The translations under genes were made by a program, and so were the position numbers. From contig NZ_CP114289.2 in NCBI RefSeq assembly GCF_027111315.2, forward strand, positions 124,001 to 188,000: DNA of 64,000 nucleotides, given 5' to 3'. Shown one piece after another: positions 43,755 to 52,621 of the stretch; the stretch's first letter is position 1; each line of letters opens with the position of its first letter. Under the pieces are notes generated by a model that was given only the letters and a program-made list of their open reading frames with translations, did no database searches and was not told the origin of the DNA. Source of the stretch: Flavobacterium limnophilum. Lineage in GTDB: Bacteria > Bacteroidota > Bacteroidia > Flavobacteriales > Flavobacteriaceae.

Positions 43755-44636
43755 CTACCTATTCTTCTTCGCCTTGATCATCAGTTCCAATTGGTTCCAG
43801 AGTTCTTCGGGAATGGCTTCCAGAATATTGAATTCACCGGCACCTTTCAGCCATTCGCCGCCGTCGATGACAATGACTTCGCCATTGATGTAGGCCGAAA
43901 AATCGGAGACTAGATAGGCGGCAAGATTGGCCAATTCCTGATGGTTTCCCACACGTCCCAAAGGTACTTTTTTGGCCATGTCAAACTTCTCGGCCAAGTC
44001 GCCGGGCAACAATCTGTCCCAAGCGCCTTTGGTGGGAAACGGTCCCGGAGCAATGGCATTGGTTCGAATTCCGTATTTTGCCCATTCCACGGCCAGACTT
44101 CGGGTCATGGCCAGAACACCTGCTTTGGCGGCAGCACTCGGCACCACGTAAGCTGAACCCGTGAAGGCATAAGTGGTCACGATGTTCAATACAGTCGAAT
44201 GGGTTTGTTTGGTTTCAATCCAGTGCTTCCCGAAAGCGAGGGTGCAGTTTTTGGAACCTTTCAGCACGATGTCAATCACGGTGTCAAAAGCATTGGCGGA
44301 CAATCTTTCGGTTGGCGAGATGAAATTGCCCGCGGCATTGTTCAGCAAGACGTCTACTTTTCCATAAGTTTTCAAAACCTCCTGCAACATGGTTTCTACT
44401 TGGTCATAATGGCGCACGTCGCATTGCACTGCCAGGCAGGTTCCGCCCGTTTCTGCTTCCAGTTCCTTGGCGGTGTTTTGGAGTTTTTCCAAGTCGCGGG
44501 AACTGATGGCTACTTTTGCGCCCAATTCCATAAAATAGCGGGTCATGGCTTTGCCCAATCCGCTGCCGCCACCGGTAACCACAATTACTTTGCCTTTTAG
44601 GGCGTCATCACGAAGCATTTTTGCCGAGAAATCCAT
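43755..44636 (-). CDS. 2,4-dienoyl-CoA reductase-like SDR oxidoreductase
   Basis: The 293-aa protein has VIVVTGGGSGLGKAMTRYF (about 17-35), LLNNAAGNF (about 96-104), TTYAFTGSAYVVPSAAAKAG with the Tyr, Ser and Lys arranged as in mitochondrial DECR1 rather than as simple YxxxK, PGPFPTKGAWDRL, and the DECR-type tail SDFSAYINGEVIVIDGGEWL and GEFN. It should reduce 2,4-dienoyl-CoA with NADPH during degradation of unsaturated fatty acids. It is unrelated to the polysaccharide genes and marks the right border of that locus. Confidence 0.85.
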   Translation of the reverse strand: MDFSAKMLRDDALKGKVIVVTGGGSGLGKAMTRYFMELGAKVAISSRDLEKLQNTAKELEAETGGTCLAVQCDVRHYDQVETMLQEVLKTYGKVDVLLNNAAGNFISPTERLSANAFDTVIDIVLKGSKNCTLAFGKHWIETKQTHSTVLNIVTTYAFTGSAYVVPSAAAKAGVLAMTRSLAVEWAKYGIRTNAIAPGPFPTKGAWDRLLPGDLAEKFDMAKKVPLGRVGNHQELANLAAYLVSDFSAYINGEVIVIDGGEWLKGAGEFNILEAIPEELWNQLELMIKAKKNR

Positions 44637-44699
44637 AGTCTTAGTTTTTTGTCCCTAAATATAAGGAAAATAGTTTAGTAGGCGTGCCTAGTAAAAGCG

Positions 44700-45475
44700 G
44701 GGGCTTGATTGTTTTATTTCGAACAATGGAGAAATCACATCAGTTGCCCAGTGTTTGTTGCTCAGTGTTTGTTGCTCTCGATAATTGCTCTCGATTGTTG
44801 CTCAGTGTTTGTTGCCCAGTGTTTGTTGCTCACGATAATTGCTCTCGTTATGTGTTTTCTCCTTCGTCGAAATGACAAAGTGTTGGTTGCCCAGTGTTTG
44901 TTGCTCACGATAGTTGCTCTCGTTATGTGTTTTCTCCTTCGTCGAAATGACAAAGTGTTTGTTGCTCAGTGTTTGTTGCCCAGTGTTTGTTGCCCACGAG
45001 AATTGCTCACGAGAATTGCTCTCGATTGTTGCTCAGTGTTTGTTGCTCACGATGATTGCTCTCGATTGTTGCTCACGATTGTTGCTCAGTGTTTGTTGCT
45101 CACGAGAATTGCTCTCGTTATGTGTTTTCTCCTTCGTCGAAATGACAAAGTGTTTGTTGCTCATGATTGCTGCCCAGTGTTTGTTGCTCACGAGAATTGC
45201 TCACGAGAATTGCTCTCGATTGTTGCTCAGTGTTTGTTGCTCACGATGATTGCTCTCGTTATGTGTTTTCTCCTTCGTCGAAATGACAAAGTGTTGGTTG
45301 CTCACGATTGTTGCCCAGTGTTTGTTGCTCACGAGAATTGCTCTCGTTATGTGTTTTCTCCTTCGTCGAAATGACAAAGTGTTGGTTGCTCACGATTGTT
45401 GCTAAGTGTTTGTTGCTCACGATGATTGCTCTCGTTATGTGATTTCTCCTTCGTCGAAATGACAAAGGGACAACG
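44700..45475 (-). repeat. Direct-repeat array of TTTCGACGAAGGAGAA family
   Basis: On the minus strand the unit reads CTTTGTCATTTCGACGAAGG, AGAAAACACATAACGAGAGC and AATTCTCGTGAGCAACA, with variable numbers of a short CAACAAACACTGGGCAACAA sub-unit between. Plus-strand anchors (CCTTCGTCGAAATGAC) are at 44871, 44936, 45131, 45272, 45360 and 45448. All copies have the same orientation. The spacing of 88, 88, 141, 195 and 65 bp shows repeated gain and loss of sub-units. Confidence 0.9.
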
Positions 45476-45487
45476 AAATGACAACTG

Positions 45488-45805
45488 TTACTCAAAATGA
45501 TGATTTAGAAATTCAAATGTTGGATTAAAATCACGAATTAATGCCAGTTTTTTATCTCTTCTCCATTTTTTTAATTCTTTTTCTCTTGCAATGGCTTCCT
45601 GGATCCAAGTGAACTTTTCGTAAAACACTAAATACTCTATATTGTATTTGGAAGCAAATGTTTTGGTGTTTGTTTCGATATTATTTTTATGTTGCTGTAA
45701 TCGCAATTTTAAATTATTGGTTATGCCAATATAAAAAGTGGAACGATATTTATTCGTGATGATGTAAACGTAATAGGAATGAAAACCTAATTGTGGGTTT
45801 AGCAT
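45488..45805 (-). CDS. GIY-YIG nuclease family protein, small
   Basis: The 105-aa protein shows YYVYII (11-16) and FYIGIT (24-29) as the GIY-YIG pair, an Arg in LKLRLQQHK, and AIAREKELKKWRRDKKLALI with the likely catalytic Glu. It is clearly diverged from the other GIY-YIG protein (30824) and closer to the group with ITNK..STFYIGITN. A repeat array follows its 3' side and more copies precede its 5' side, all in the same orientation as the gene. Confidence 0.85.
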   Translation of the reverse strand: MLNPQLGFHSYYVYIITNKYRSTFYIGITNNLKLRLQQHKNNIETNTKTFASKYNIEYLVFYEKFTWIQEAIAREKELKKWRRDKKLALIRDFNPTFEFLNHHFE

Positions 45806-45854
45806 AATATGTCATTTTATGTTAATGATGTTTTTGTTTATGGTTAATGGTTTT

Positions 45855-46130
45855 TTTTGTCATTTCGACCAACGGGAGAAATCACATCAGTTGCTCACGA
45901 TTGTTGCTCAGTGTTGGTTGCTCACGATAGTTGCTCTCGTTATGTGTTTTCTCCTTCGTCGAAATGACAAAGTGTTGGTTGCCCAGTGTTTGTTGCTCAC
46001 GATGATTGCTCTCGTTATGTGATTTGCTTTGCCTGTTCGCTGTCGCTCGGGTCTTCTTCGTCGAAATGACAAAGTGACAACGAAATGACAAAGTGATAGC
46101 GAAATGACAAAGTGACAACGAAATGACAAA
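45855..46130 (-). repeat. Further copies of the TTTCGACGAAGGAGAA family, degenerate
   Basis: Plus-strand CCTTCGTCGAAATGACAAAG is at about 45953 and a variant CTTCTTCGTCGAAATGAC at about 46051. Between them is TTCGCTGTCGCTCGGGTC, a module also present in the MITE-like copy at 53309. The tract ends in four short tandem units CGAAATGACAAAGTGACAA, the last reaching the aminotransferase stop. Confidence 0.8.
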
Positions 46131-46132
46131 TT

Positions 46133-47260
46133 TTATACAGCACACAATCTCCTGGCGGCTTCTTCCAAAGTGGCATTGTCTTTGGCAAAGCAAAACCGAA
46201 CCAGTTTCAAGTCTTTGCCATCGGCATAAAAAACAGAAAGGGGAATGGCTGCCACTCCATGTTCGGTGATCAATCGCTTGCAAAAATCGACATCATTTTC
46301 GTCAGAAATGGAGGCATAGGAAGCCAGCTGAAAATAGGTTCCTTCGCAAGGCATCAATTTGAAGCGGCTGTTTTGCAGCAACTTCCTGAAATAATCCCTT
46401 TTTTCTTGATAGAAAGTTCCCAATTCTTCCACGGAAACCAAATCCAAATACTCGCTAATGGCCACTTGGGAAAGGCTGTTGACGCAGAAAACCAGGAACT
46501 GGTGCACTTTCTTGATCTCGGTCATCAAATGTTCGGGTGCCACGAGATAGCCCACTTTCCAGCCCGTGACATGGAATGATTTTCCAAAAGAGGAAACTAC
46601 CACACTGCGGTTGCAGAGTTTTGGACGGGAGTGCACCGAAATGTGTTTTTGCTCAAAGGTAATGTGTTCATACACTTCATCCGACAATACCATCAGGTCG
46701 GGATATTTCTCCACTAGTTTTTCCAATGCCAGAAAATCGGAATCCTTCCAAATTTTCCCCGTTGGATTGTGGGGGTTGTTGATGATGATCATTTTGGTTT
46801 TGGAGGAAAAGGCTTTTTCGATGCGTTCCCAATTGGGCGTATAATCGTCATTCAAATCGACCCGCACGGTTTGTGCGTTGCACAACAAAACGGGTGCTTC
46901 ATACGAATCGTAGCTGGGGTCAAGCAGGATTACCTCGTCATTGCTGTTTACCAAAGCCTGAATGGTCGTGAAAATGGCTTGTGTTGCTCCGGCAGTTACC
47001 AAGAGTTCCGTTTGGGGTTGAATCGTTCGGTGGTACGATTTTTCGACAAGTTTTGCAATTTTCAACAATAAAGGAGGGTAACCCGATATGGGGAGGTATT
47101 GGTGGACATTTTCTTTTGCGAGTTGGGCCACGATATCGGCCAGTTTTTCGTCAATGGGAAAGTTGGGAAAACCTTGCGAAAGATTGATGGCGTTGTGTTC
47201 AACAGCCATTTTGGACATCAGCGTAAAAATGCTGGTGCCAATATTGGGAAGTTTGGACAT
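46133..47260 (-). CDS. PLP-dependent aminotransferase, class I/II (methionine aminotransferase-like)
   Basis: The 375-aa protein follows the YbdL/kynurenine aminotransferase pattern: NLSQGFPNFPID, VTAGATQAIFTTIQAL, LLDPSYDSYEAP, IIINNPHNPTGKIW (about 154-167), LSDEVYEHITF and the PLP lysine in VVSSFGKSFHVTGWKVGY. YbdL-type enzymes prefer methionine and 2-oxo-4-methylthiobutanoate. It is a single gene, with repeats on both sides. Confidence 0.85.
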   Translation of the reverse strand: MSKLPNIGTSIFTLMSKMAVEHNAINLSQGFPNFPIDEKLADIVAQLAKENVHQYLPISGYPPLLLKIAKLVEKSYHRTIQPQTELLVTAGATQAIFTTIQALVNSNDEVILLDPSYDSYEAPVLLCNAQTVRVDLNDDYTPNWERIEKAFSSKTKMIIINNPHNPTGKIWKDSDFLALEKLVEKYPDLMVLSDEVYEHITFEQKHISVHSRPKLCNRSVVVSSFGKSFHVTGWKVGYLVAPEHLMTEIKKVHQFLVFCVNSLSQVAISEYLDLVSVEELGTFYQEKRDYFRKLLQNSRFKLMPCEGTYFQLASYASISDENDVDFCKRLITEHGVAAIPLSVFYADGKDLKLVRFCFAKDNATLEEAARRLCAV

Positions 47261-47397
47261 GGTTAGGGTCGTTTAGAGACTTAAAGGTAAGTAAAATATT
47301 CTTGTTTGGAGGTTTTTTGGGTTTGATTTTGTCCAATCAGTACCTTGATCTTTTGGGGGGTATAGCGCAAATTTGATGATTTACGACGGTCAGGAGA

Positions 47398-47635
47398 CCG
47401 TTTTTCACTTCCACAAAGTCGGAGGCTTTGCGGAGCAAGATTGGAGCAATGGATGTGATTTCTCTCGTTGGTCGCAATGACAAGGGCGATTGCGGTGGGA
47501 GAGATTGCGGTGGAAGGAACAGATTGCCGCGTCGTTCCTCCTTGCAATGACACGGGAAAAGGGGGGGCAACTGATGTGAGCAACGGAGACTGTTTTTCAC
47601 ATCCTCAAAGTCGGAGGCTTTGCGGAGCAATAGGT
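47398..47635 (-). repeat. Repeat element with paired GCAAAGCCTCCGACTTTG ends
   Basis: Plus-strand AAAGTCGGAGGCTTTGCGGA with GCAA occurs at about 47416 and again at about 47608, enclosing about 170 bp with GATTGCGGTGG doubled inside. A degenerate relative (CCTCAAAATCGGAAACTTTG) is at about 53663. The stretch 47261-47640 holds no gene. Confidence 0.75.
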
Positions 47636-47642
47636 TTTATAT

Positions 47643-47678
47643 AACATAAAAGCACCTCGATTGAAGTGCTTTTATGTT
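47643..47678 (-). terminator. Terminator after the SnoaL-like lipoprotein gene
   Basis: A perfect 13-bp stem (47643-47655 with 47666-47678) with a 10-base loop. The stem holds four A or T next to AGCAC/GTGCT. It lies 18 bp beyond the stop of the minus-strand gene at 47696. Confidence 0.75.
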
Positions 47679-47695
47679 GGTATAGTATTTATTAT

Positions 47696-48202
47696 TTATT
47701 TGGCCATTGGTTCAGAGGGTTCGGAGTTGCCCATGTCCCTGACGCATTTGTATTTACCGTCTCTTTTTTCGAATAAACTAAAGTAATTTCCGCTTCGTAA
47801 TTTTGTGCCGGTGGAATCCGAAAATTGGTAAGCTCCAATTTCCATTACGTGTTTGCCGTCGTTTGCCACATAAACTTCCCTGGTTTCAAAGGATATTTTG
47901 TCTCCTTTGGTAAAATTGCCCAGTTCTTCTTTCATGGACTGGTGTATGGCTTCTTTGCCGACCAAGGGCATCTTTCCACTAAAATAACTTGTGGCATCGT
48001 CTGCGTAATAGGTTAAAGCATCAATATTTCCCGTATTGTAAACGGCTGCAAAATCATTCTCGATGGCTTGAATTTCGGCCTTGATTTGTTCGTTGTCAAT
48101 CGCCGGAGCGGCTGCGGTTGGTTCTTCTTTCTTTTGGTTGCAGGCTATTGATAAAGTCAAGAGAAACAACAATAGTCCTTTTATTAAAATCTTTTTTTTC
48201 AT
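47696..48202 (-). CDS. SnoaL/DUF4440-like lipoprotein
   Basis: The 168-aa product has a lipoprotein signal peptide with lipobox LSIAC (Cys21) followed by an acidic, Ala/Pro-rich linker. The rest is an NTF2-like fold: IEAIENDFAAVYNTGNIDAL-type helix, YYADDATSYFSGKMPLVGKE, then VMEIGAYQFSDSTG and GKYKCVRDMGN. Such proteins are common and mostly of unknown function. It likely sits on a membrane face, by itself. Confidence 0.75.
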   Translation of the reverse strand: MKKKILIKGLLLFLLTLSIACNQKKEEPTAAAPAIDNEQIKAEIQAIENDFAAVYNTGNIDALTYYADDATSYFSGKMPLVGKEAIHQSMKEELGNFTKGDKISFETREVYVANDGKHVMEIGAYQFSDSTGTKLRSGNYFSLFEKRDGKYKCVRDMGNSEPSEPMAK

Positions 48203-48357
48203 AATTGTGTCTGGTTTTAAGTTATTTATGATAAGTTAAGTTCTTTCTTGAAAGAATAAATTTAATAAAAAAATATTGAATATTGGGTGGTTTTTGATTT
48301 TTTTTGAATGTTTGTATTTTGAGTCTTGAAGGTTTTGGCAAGCTGTCAGGTTCAAGA

Positions 48358-50481
48358 TTACTCTTCCATCAAAATCTCCAAAATACTAATGGCTGCTTCG
48401 CTGATCTTGGTTCCGGGACCAAAAACGGCAACAGCTCCCGCATCAAACAAGAATTGGTAATCTTGGGCAGGAATTACGCCACCCACGATAACCATAATGT
48501 CTTCGCGTCCGTATTTTTTAAGTTCTTCGATGACTTGCGGCACCAAGGTTTTGTGTCCCGCCGCAAGCGAGGAAACGCCAAGAACATGCACGTCGTTTTC
48601 CACGGCTTGTTTGGCGGCTTCGGCAGGGGTTTGAAAAAGAGGGCCAATGTCGACGTCAAAACCCAGGTCGGCATAAGCGGTGGCGACTACTTTGGCACCG
48701 CGATCGTGACCGTCTTGCCCCATCTTGGCAATCATGATTCTTGGGCGACGGCCTTCTTTTTTGGCAAATTCGTCGGCCAGTTGTTTTGCTTTCTCGAAGC
48801 TTTGGTCGTCTTTGATTTCTTTGCTATACACGCCGCTAAAGGATTTAATTTGTGCCTTGTATCTTCCGAAGGCTGTTTCCAGCGCAGTGCTGATTTCACC
48901 AAGAGTTGCCCTGTTTCTGGCAGCTTCAATGGCCAATTCCAGTAGGTTGCCTTCTCCGGTTTGGGCACAAATGGTTAGTTTTTCCAGTGAAAGTTGTACT
49001 TTTTTGGTATTTCGATTGGCCTTGATTAGTTCTAATTGTTTGATCTGTTGTTGGCGCACCATTTGGTTGTCGACATCCAGAATTTGTAAAGGGTCTTCTT
49101 TTTCCAATCGGTATTTGTTCACACCCACGATAATGTCTTGGTTGCCGTCTATTCGCGCCTGTTTTCTGGCTGCGGCTTCTTCGATGCGCAGTTTTGGGAT
49201 TCCAGTTTCGATGGCTTTGGTCATTCCGCCGAGTTCTTCGACTTCTTCGATGAGTTTCCATGCATTTTGCACTATTTCATCGGTCAAGCTTTCGACGTAA
49301 AAACTCCCCGCCCAAGGATCTACGGTTTTGGTGATCTTGGTTTCTTCCTGCAAATAAATTTGGGTGTTTCTGGCAATTCTGGCCGAGAAATCGGTGGGCA
49401 ATGCAATCGCTTCGTCGAGAGCATTGGTATGCAGGGATTGGGTTCCGCCCAATGCTGCCGCCAAACCTTCGATAGTTGTTCGCGCCAGGTTGTTGAAAGG
49501 GTCTTGCTGGGTCAAACTCCAACCCGATGTTTGGCAATGGGTTCGCAGGGCCAATGATTTAGCGTCTTTTGGGTTGAATTGTTTCAGCAGTTTTGCCCAA
49601 ATTAGTCGTCCTGCACGCATTTTGGCCATTTCCATAAAATGGTTCATCCCGATGCCCCAGAAAAAAGACAGGCGAGGGGCGAAGTCATCGATTTTCATTC
49701 CTGTAGCCAATCCCGTCCGGATGTATTCCAGTCCATCGGCCAGGGTGTAGGCCAATTCGATATCGGCGGTGGCACCCGCTTCCTGCATGTGGTAACCGGA
49801 AATGGAAATAGAGTTGAATTTAGGCATTTTCTTGCTGGTAAATTCAAAGATGTCGGCAATGATTTTCATCGATTGTGCCGGCGGATAGATGTAGGTGTTT
49901 CGGACCATGAACTCTTTCAGGATGTCGTTTTGTATGGTTCCGGAAAGTTGTTCGGGTTTCACGCCCTGCTCTTCGGCTGCGACTATAAAGAAGGCCATAA
50001 TGGGCAGGACGGCTCCATTCATGGTCATGGAAACCGACATTTCGTCCAACGGAATTTGGTCAAACAACATTTTCATGTCTTCGACGGAATCGATGGCCAC
50101 GCCCGCTTTTCCAACATCGCCCAGCACGCGTTCGTGATCCGAATCATAGCCGCGATGCGTGGGCAAATCAAAGGCTATCGAAAGTCCTTTTTGTCCGGCA
50201 GCCAGATTTCGTCTGTAAAAAGCGTTGCTTTCTTCGGCGGTGGAAAATCCTGCATATTGCCGAATTGTCCATGGTCGACGTACATACATGGTAGTATGCG
50301 GCCCACGCAAATAGGGTGGAAAGCCGGCAGCAAAATCAAGATGTTCGAGATTTTCGATGTCTTGTTGGGAGTAGTTTTTTTTTAATGAAATGCCTTCGGC
50401 AGTGAGAAAGTGTTTTTCTTCCAACTTCTCACTTCCAGCTTCCGACTTTTCAATTTTTATATGTTGGAGGTTTTTTCTCAT
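48358..50481 (-). CDS. scpA: Methylmalonyl-CoA mutase, large (catalytic) subunit
   Basis: The 707-aa subunit interconverts succinyl-CoA and methylmalonyl-CoA with adenosylcobalamin. The TIM-barrel domain has [36 protein letters not shown] and [10 protein letters not shown]; the C-terminal B12-binding domain has [20 protein letters not shown] with the cobalt-ligating His, then SLAAGH and VGGVIP. Residues ~11-24 ([13 protein letters not shown]) are a linker encoded by a low-complexity repeat related to the one near 14075, so the linker has grown by repeat insertion. It starts 2 bp after the small-subunit stop, forming one operon. Confidence 0.95.
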   Translation of the reverse strand: MRKNLQHIKIEKSEAGSEKLEEKHFLTAEGISLKKNYSQQDIENLEHLDFAAGFPPYLRGPHTTMYVRRPWTIRQYAGFSTAEESNAFYRRNLAAGQKGLSIAFDLPTHRGYDSDHERVLGDVGKAGVAIDSVEDMKMLFDQIPLDEMSVSMTMNGAVLPIMAFFIVAAEEQGVKPEQLSGTIQNDILKEFMVRNTYIYPPAQSMKIIADIFEFTSKKMPKFNSISISGYHMQEAGATADIELAYTLADGLEYIRTGLATGMKIDDFAPRLSFFWGIGMNHFMEMAKMRAGRLIWAKLLKQFNPKDAKSLALRTHCQTSGWSLTQQDPFNNLARTTIEGLAAALGGTQSLHTNALDEAIALPTDFSARIARNTQIYLQEETKITKTVDPWAGSFYVESLTDEIVQNAWKLIEEVEELGGMTKAIETGIPKLRIEEAAARKQARIDGNQDIIVGVNKYRLEKEDPLQILDVDNQMVRQQQIKQLELIKANRNTKKVQLSLEKLTICAQTGEGNLLELAIEAARNRATLGEISTALETAFGRYKAQIKSFSGVYSKEIKDDQSFEKAKQLADEFAKKEGRRPRIMIAKMGQDGHDRGAKVVATAYADLGFDVDIGPLFQTPAEAAKQAVENDVHVLGVSSLAAGHKTLVPQVIEELKKYGREDIMVIVGGVIPAQDYQFLFDAGAVAVFGPGTKISEAAISILEILMEE

Positions 50482-50483
50482 GG

Positions 50484-51848
50484 TTATTTTTCTTGAGAAA
50501 GACGTTCTTGCTCCATTTTTTCGGACAATCGTTTTTCGATTATTGGGGTGATCAAGGTTTTTCTCGGTTTTATTTTCACGAAAGGAAACAATTCCAACTC
50601 CTCCTTCATTCGGTCGTTTTTGTTGGGATATTTATTGGTTCCAAGCAATATTTCTTTTCCGGAATCGAATAAATACTGCTCTTTGTCGGCACTTTCCTGG
50701 ATTTTTCTTTTGACGGTACCGTCGTTGAGTTGTTTGAGGAAACCGCCACCGGCCTCGATGTCCTTGAATAAAGTCAATGCTTTTTCGGCCAATTGGTTGG
50801 TCAGGGTTTCGATATAATAACTGCCATCGGCCGGATTGTCGACTTTGTCGAAACAGCTTTCGTGTTTGAGAATCAGCAGTTGGTTTCGGGCGATTCTGTC
50901 GCCAAATTCGTTGTCTTTGTGGTACAAGGCATCGTAGGGCAAATTGGCAACGGCATCGGCTCCGCCCAAAATGGCGCTCATGCATTCGGTGGTGGTGCGC
51001 AGCATGTTGAGGTTGTAATCGTAAATGGTTTTGTTGCGTTTTGTGGGTGAAACCAGCAAGTGGCAATCGAGATTGTGGTTGTATTCTTTGGCTATTAAAT
51101 TGAAAAGCAATCGCAAGGCGCGCAGTTTGGCGATTTCGAAAAAGTAATTCGTGCCCACCGCTATTTCGAAAACGATGGGTTGGTTTATGTTCTTGATTCG
51201 ATTGAAATATTCGTTGGCGTGCGCCAAACTATAGGCTATTTGTTGCACCATGTTGGCACCGGCATTTTGGTACAAACCGCCATTTATGCTGATCAGGGAA
51301 ACGTTTGTTGTTGCTGTCGAAAGCAAATTCAGCGTCTCGAAATTTGTTTTTTCCTTGGTTGCAAACCAGTTTCCGTCTTTGGCCAATTGCCCGATTGGAT
51401 CGAGGTTGCAAAAGATTTTTGCGTTGGTTTTTTTTGCAAAAGCCTCTATTTTTTTAACGAAATCAACGGACAGAAAAGTCAGGTTGAAATAGATTGCCAC
51501 TTTCTCCAACGGGAGATTTTCGAGTAGCTTTGCGACTTCCATATTTTCGTCCTTGATGGTAAAACGAATGCTTTCGGCACCACGATTGATGCTGTCGATG
51601 GCTCGAAGATTTGATTTTTTCAGGTCGTGGACAAAGATGTTTTGGCAAATGCGGAATTCGCTTGCCTTGGTGTGCACTGCTGCCACTCCCTTGAATTCGT
51701 CCCCGTGATAAAAGGGTTTTACCTGAATGTCTTCGGGAGAATTCCAGATTAATGTTTGGTTGTAATCGGCACCATCGAGTTCGAACTGGATTTTTTGTTT
51801 CCATTGTTTGGAAGAAACGGGGTCGAAATCGTGGAATAGATTTTTCAT
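50484..51848 (-). CDS. mutA: Methylmalonyl-CoA mutase, small subunit
   Basis: The 454-aa protein aligns with the mutase barrel domain but lacks the B12-binding domain, as expected for the small subunit of the heterodimeric enzyme. Recognisable parts are [96 protein letters not shown] and [18 protein letters not shown]. It is upstream of and coupled to the large subunit. In Bacteroidota the enzyme serves the succinate-propionate branch or degradation of odd-chain and branched substrates. Confidence 0.93.
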   Translation of the reverse strand: MKNLFHDFDPVSSKQWKQKIQFELDGADYNQTLIWNSPEDIQVKPFYHGDEFKGVAAVHTKASEFRICQNIFVHDLKKSNLRAIDSINRGAESIRFTIKDENMEVAKLLENLPLEKVAIYFNLTFLSVDFVKKIEAFAKKTNAKIFCNLDPIGQLAKDGNWFATKEKTNFETLNLLSTATTNVSLISINGGLYQNAGANMVQQIAYSLAHANEYFNRIKNINQPIVFEIAVGTNYFFEIAKLRALRLLFNLIAKEYNHNLDCHLLVSPTKRNKTIYDYNLNMLRTTTECMSAILGGADAVANLPYDALYHKDNEFGDRIARNQLLILKHESCFDKVDNPADGSYYIETLTNQLAEKALTLFKDIEAGGGFLKQLNDGTVKRKIQESADKEQYLFDSGKEILLGTNKYPNKNDRMKEELELFPFVKIKPRKTLITPIIEKRLSEKMEQERLSQEK

Positions 51849-51889
51849 TTACTGGGTTCGGTTTTACAATTGATTCTGGATGAATTTTA

Positions 51890-52012
51890 GTTCGTCAGTT
51901 CTATGTCCCGATGCAATCTGGATGTGTCGAGAACACTAGTATTGAAGGCTTCTCGATACAATTTTGATCAGTAAAGCTGTCGCATTACTGATCAAAATCA
52001 CTCGAAGAGACG
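51890..52012 (+). repeat. Head-to-head pair of REP-like palindromes
   Basis: The left copy (about 51890-51936) is the inverse of the element at 11409 with a diverged core. The right copy (51950-52012) has arms TTCTCGATACA and CACTCGAAGAGACG around a perfect 14-bp stem (51961-51974 with 51985-51998, starting ATTTTGATCAGTAA). The pair fills most of the gap between mutA and the FtsB-like gene. Confidence 0.75.
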
Positions 52013-52035
52013 GTTAATGCAAATTCCTTTCCAGT

Positions 52036-52368
52036 CTATTTTTTAACGTCTTTTTCGATTGTATCGCCTTCGAATTCTATGATGTAGATGTCTTCGCTGT
52101 CTTTTTTCATATAGTATTTCTCTCGGGCGTATTTTTCTATTTGTTGTGGATTTTTAAGTTTTTTGATGTTCTCTTGGTCTTTCCTGATTTCTTCCTGATA
52201 GTATTTTTTGTTGTCTTCGAGTTCATTGATTTGGTTGTCCAAAAAACGATGATCGAAATAGGAGTAGTTGTCCAAAAAGATCATCCAAGTGGAGAAAAAC
52301 AACAAAACCCAAACGTATTTGTTGCTTAAAAATTTGAACCAAGGTTTGTCTTTGAATCGATTTGTCAT
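52036..52368 (-). CDS. FtsB/DivIC-family septum formation initiator
   Basis: From ATG 52368 the product is 110 aa (two further in-frame codons upstream begin with TTG). It has a short cytoplasmic basic N-terminus, one membrane helix (YVWVLLFFSTWMIFL), a coiled coil (about 45-80, NQINELEDNKKYYQEEIRKD) and a C-terminal YAREKYYMKKDSEDIYIIEF motif typical of FtsB/DivIC. These proteins bridge FtsL and FtsQ in the divisome. Confidence 0.85.
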   Translation of the reverse strand: MTNRFKDKPWFKFLSNKYVWVLLFFSTWMIFLDNYSYFDHRFLDNQINELEDNKKYYQEEIRKDQENIKKLKNPQQIEKYAREKYYMKKDSEDIYIIEFEGDTIEKDVKK

Positions 52369-52392
52369 TTGCAATATGGTGTTTTTAGCCCT

Positions 52393-52535
52393 GATTACTT
52401 CACAATGCTTCTACTTTAATCGGAGTTCAGTGAACTTCGTTTGTAGTGGAAATCCTTTTCTTTTTTCTTTAAAAAAGAAAAGATTACTTCACAATGCTTT
52501 CATTTTAACGGAGTCCAGTGAACTTTGTTTGTAAC
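52393..52535 (+). repeat. Two direct repeats, 89 bp apart
   Basis: GATTACTTCACAATGCTT at 52393 and 52482 is followed each time by CGGAGTT/CCAGTGAACTT-type sequence with its own small palindrome (GTTCAGTGAAC in the first). Between them CTTTTCTTTTTT pairs with AAAAAAGAAAAG. The stretch between the FtsB-like gene and udk holds no gene. Confidence 0.7.
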
Positions 52536-52621
52536 GGATAGCGGGAAATAGCTCCTGATTGCCACGTTCCTCGCAATGACAGAGCTGATGTCATTTTAAT
52601 TTGCAATAAAATTACAAAAAA

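Noticed and set aside
44709..45374. A 221-codon open frame on the + strand
   Set aside because: It is made wholly of the direct-repeat array; the protein is a Cys/Leu/Val-rich repetition with no family character, and other frames of the array are open too.
44700..45475. Possible CRISPR array
   Set aside because: Spacing is irregular, the 'spacers' are themselves repeated sub-units, and no cas gene is in the window.
47281..47630. Two overlapping minus-strand frames of about 100 codons
   Set aside because: They are entirely within the 47398-47635 repeat and its flank.
48304..50385. Several long + strand frames opposite the mutase genes
   Set aside because: They are antisense shadows of strongly coding sequence, lacking any recognisable domain.
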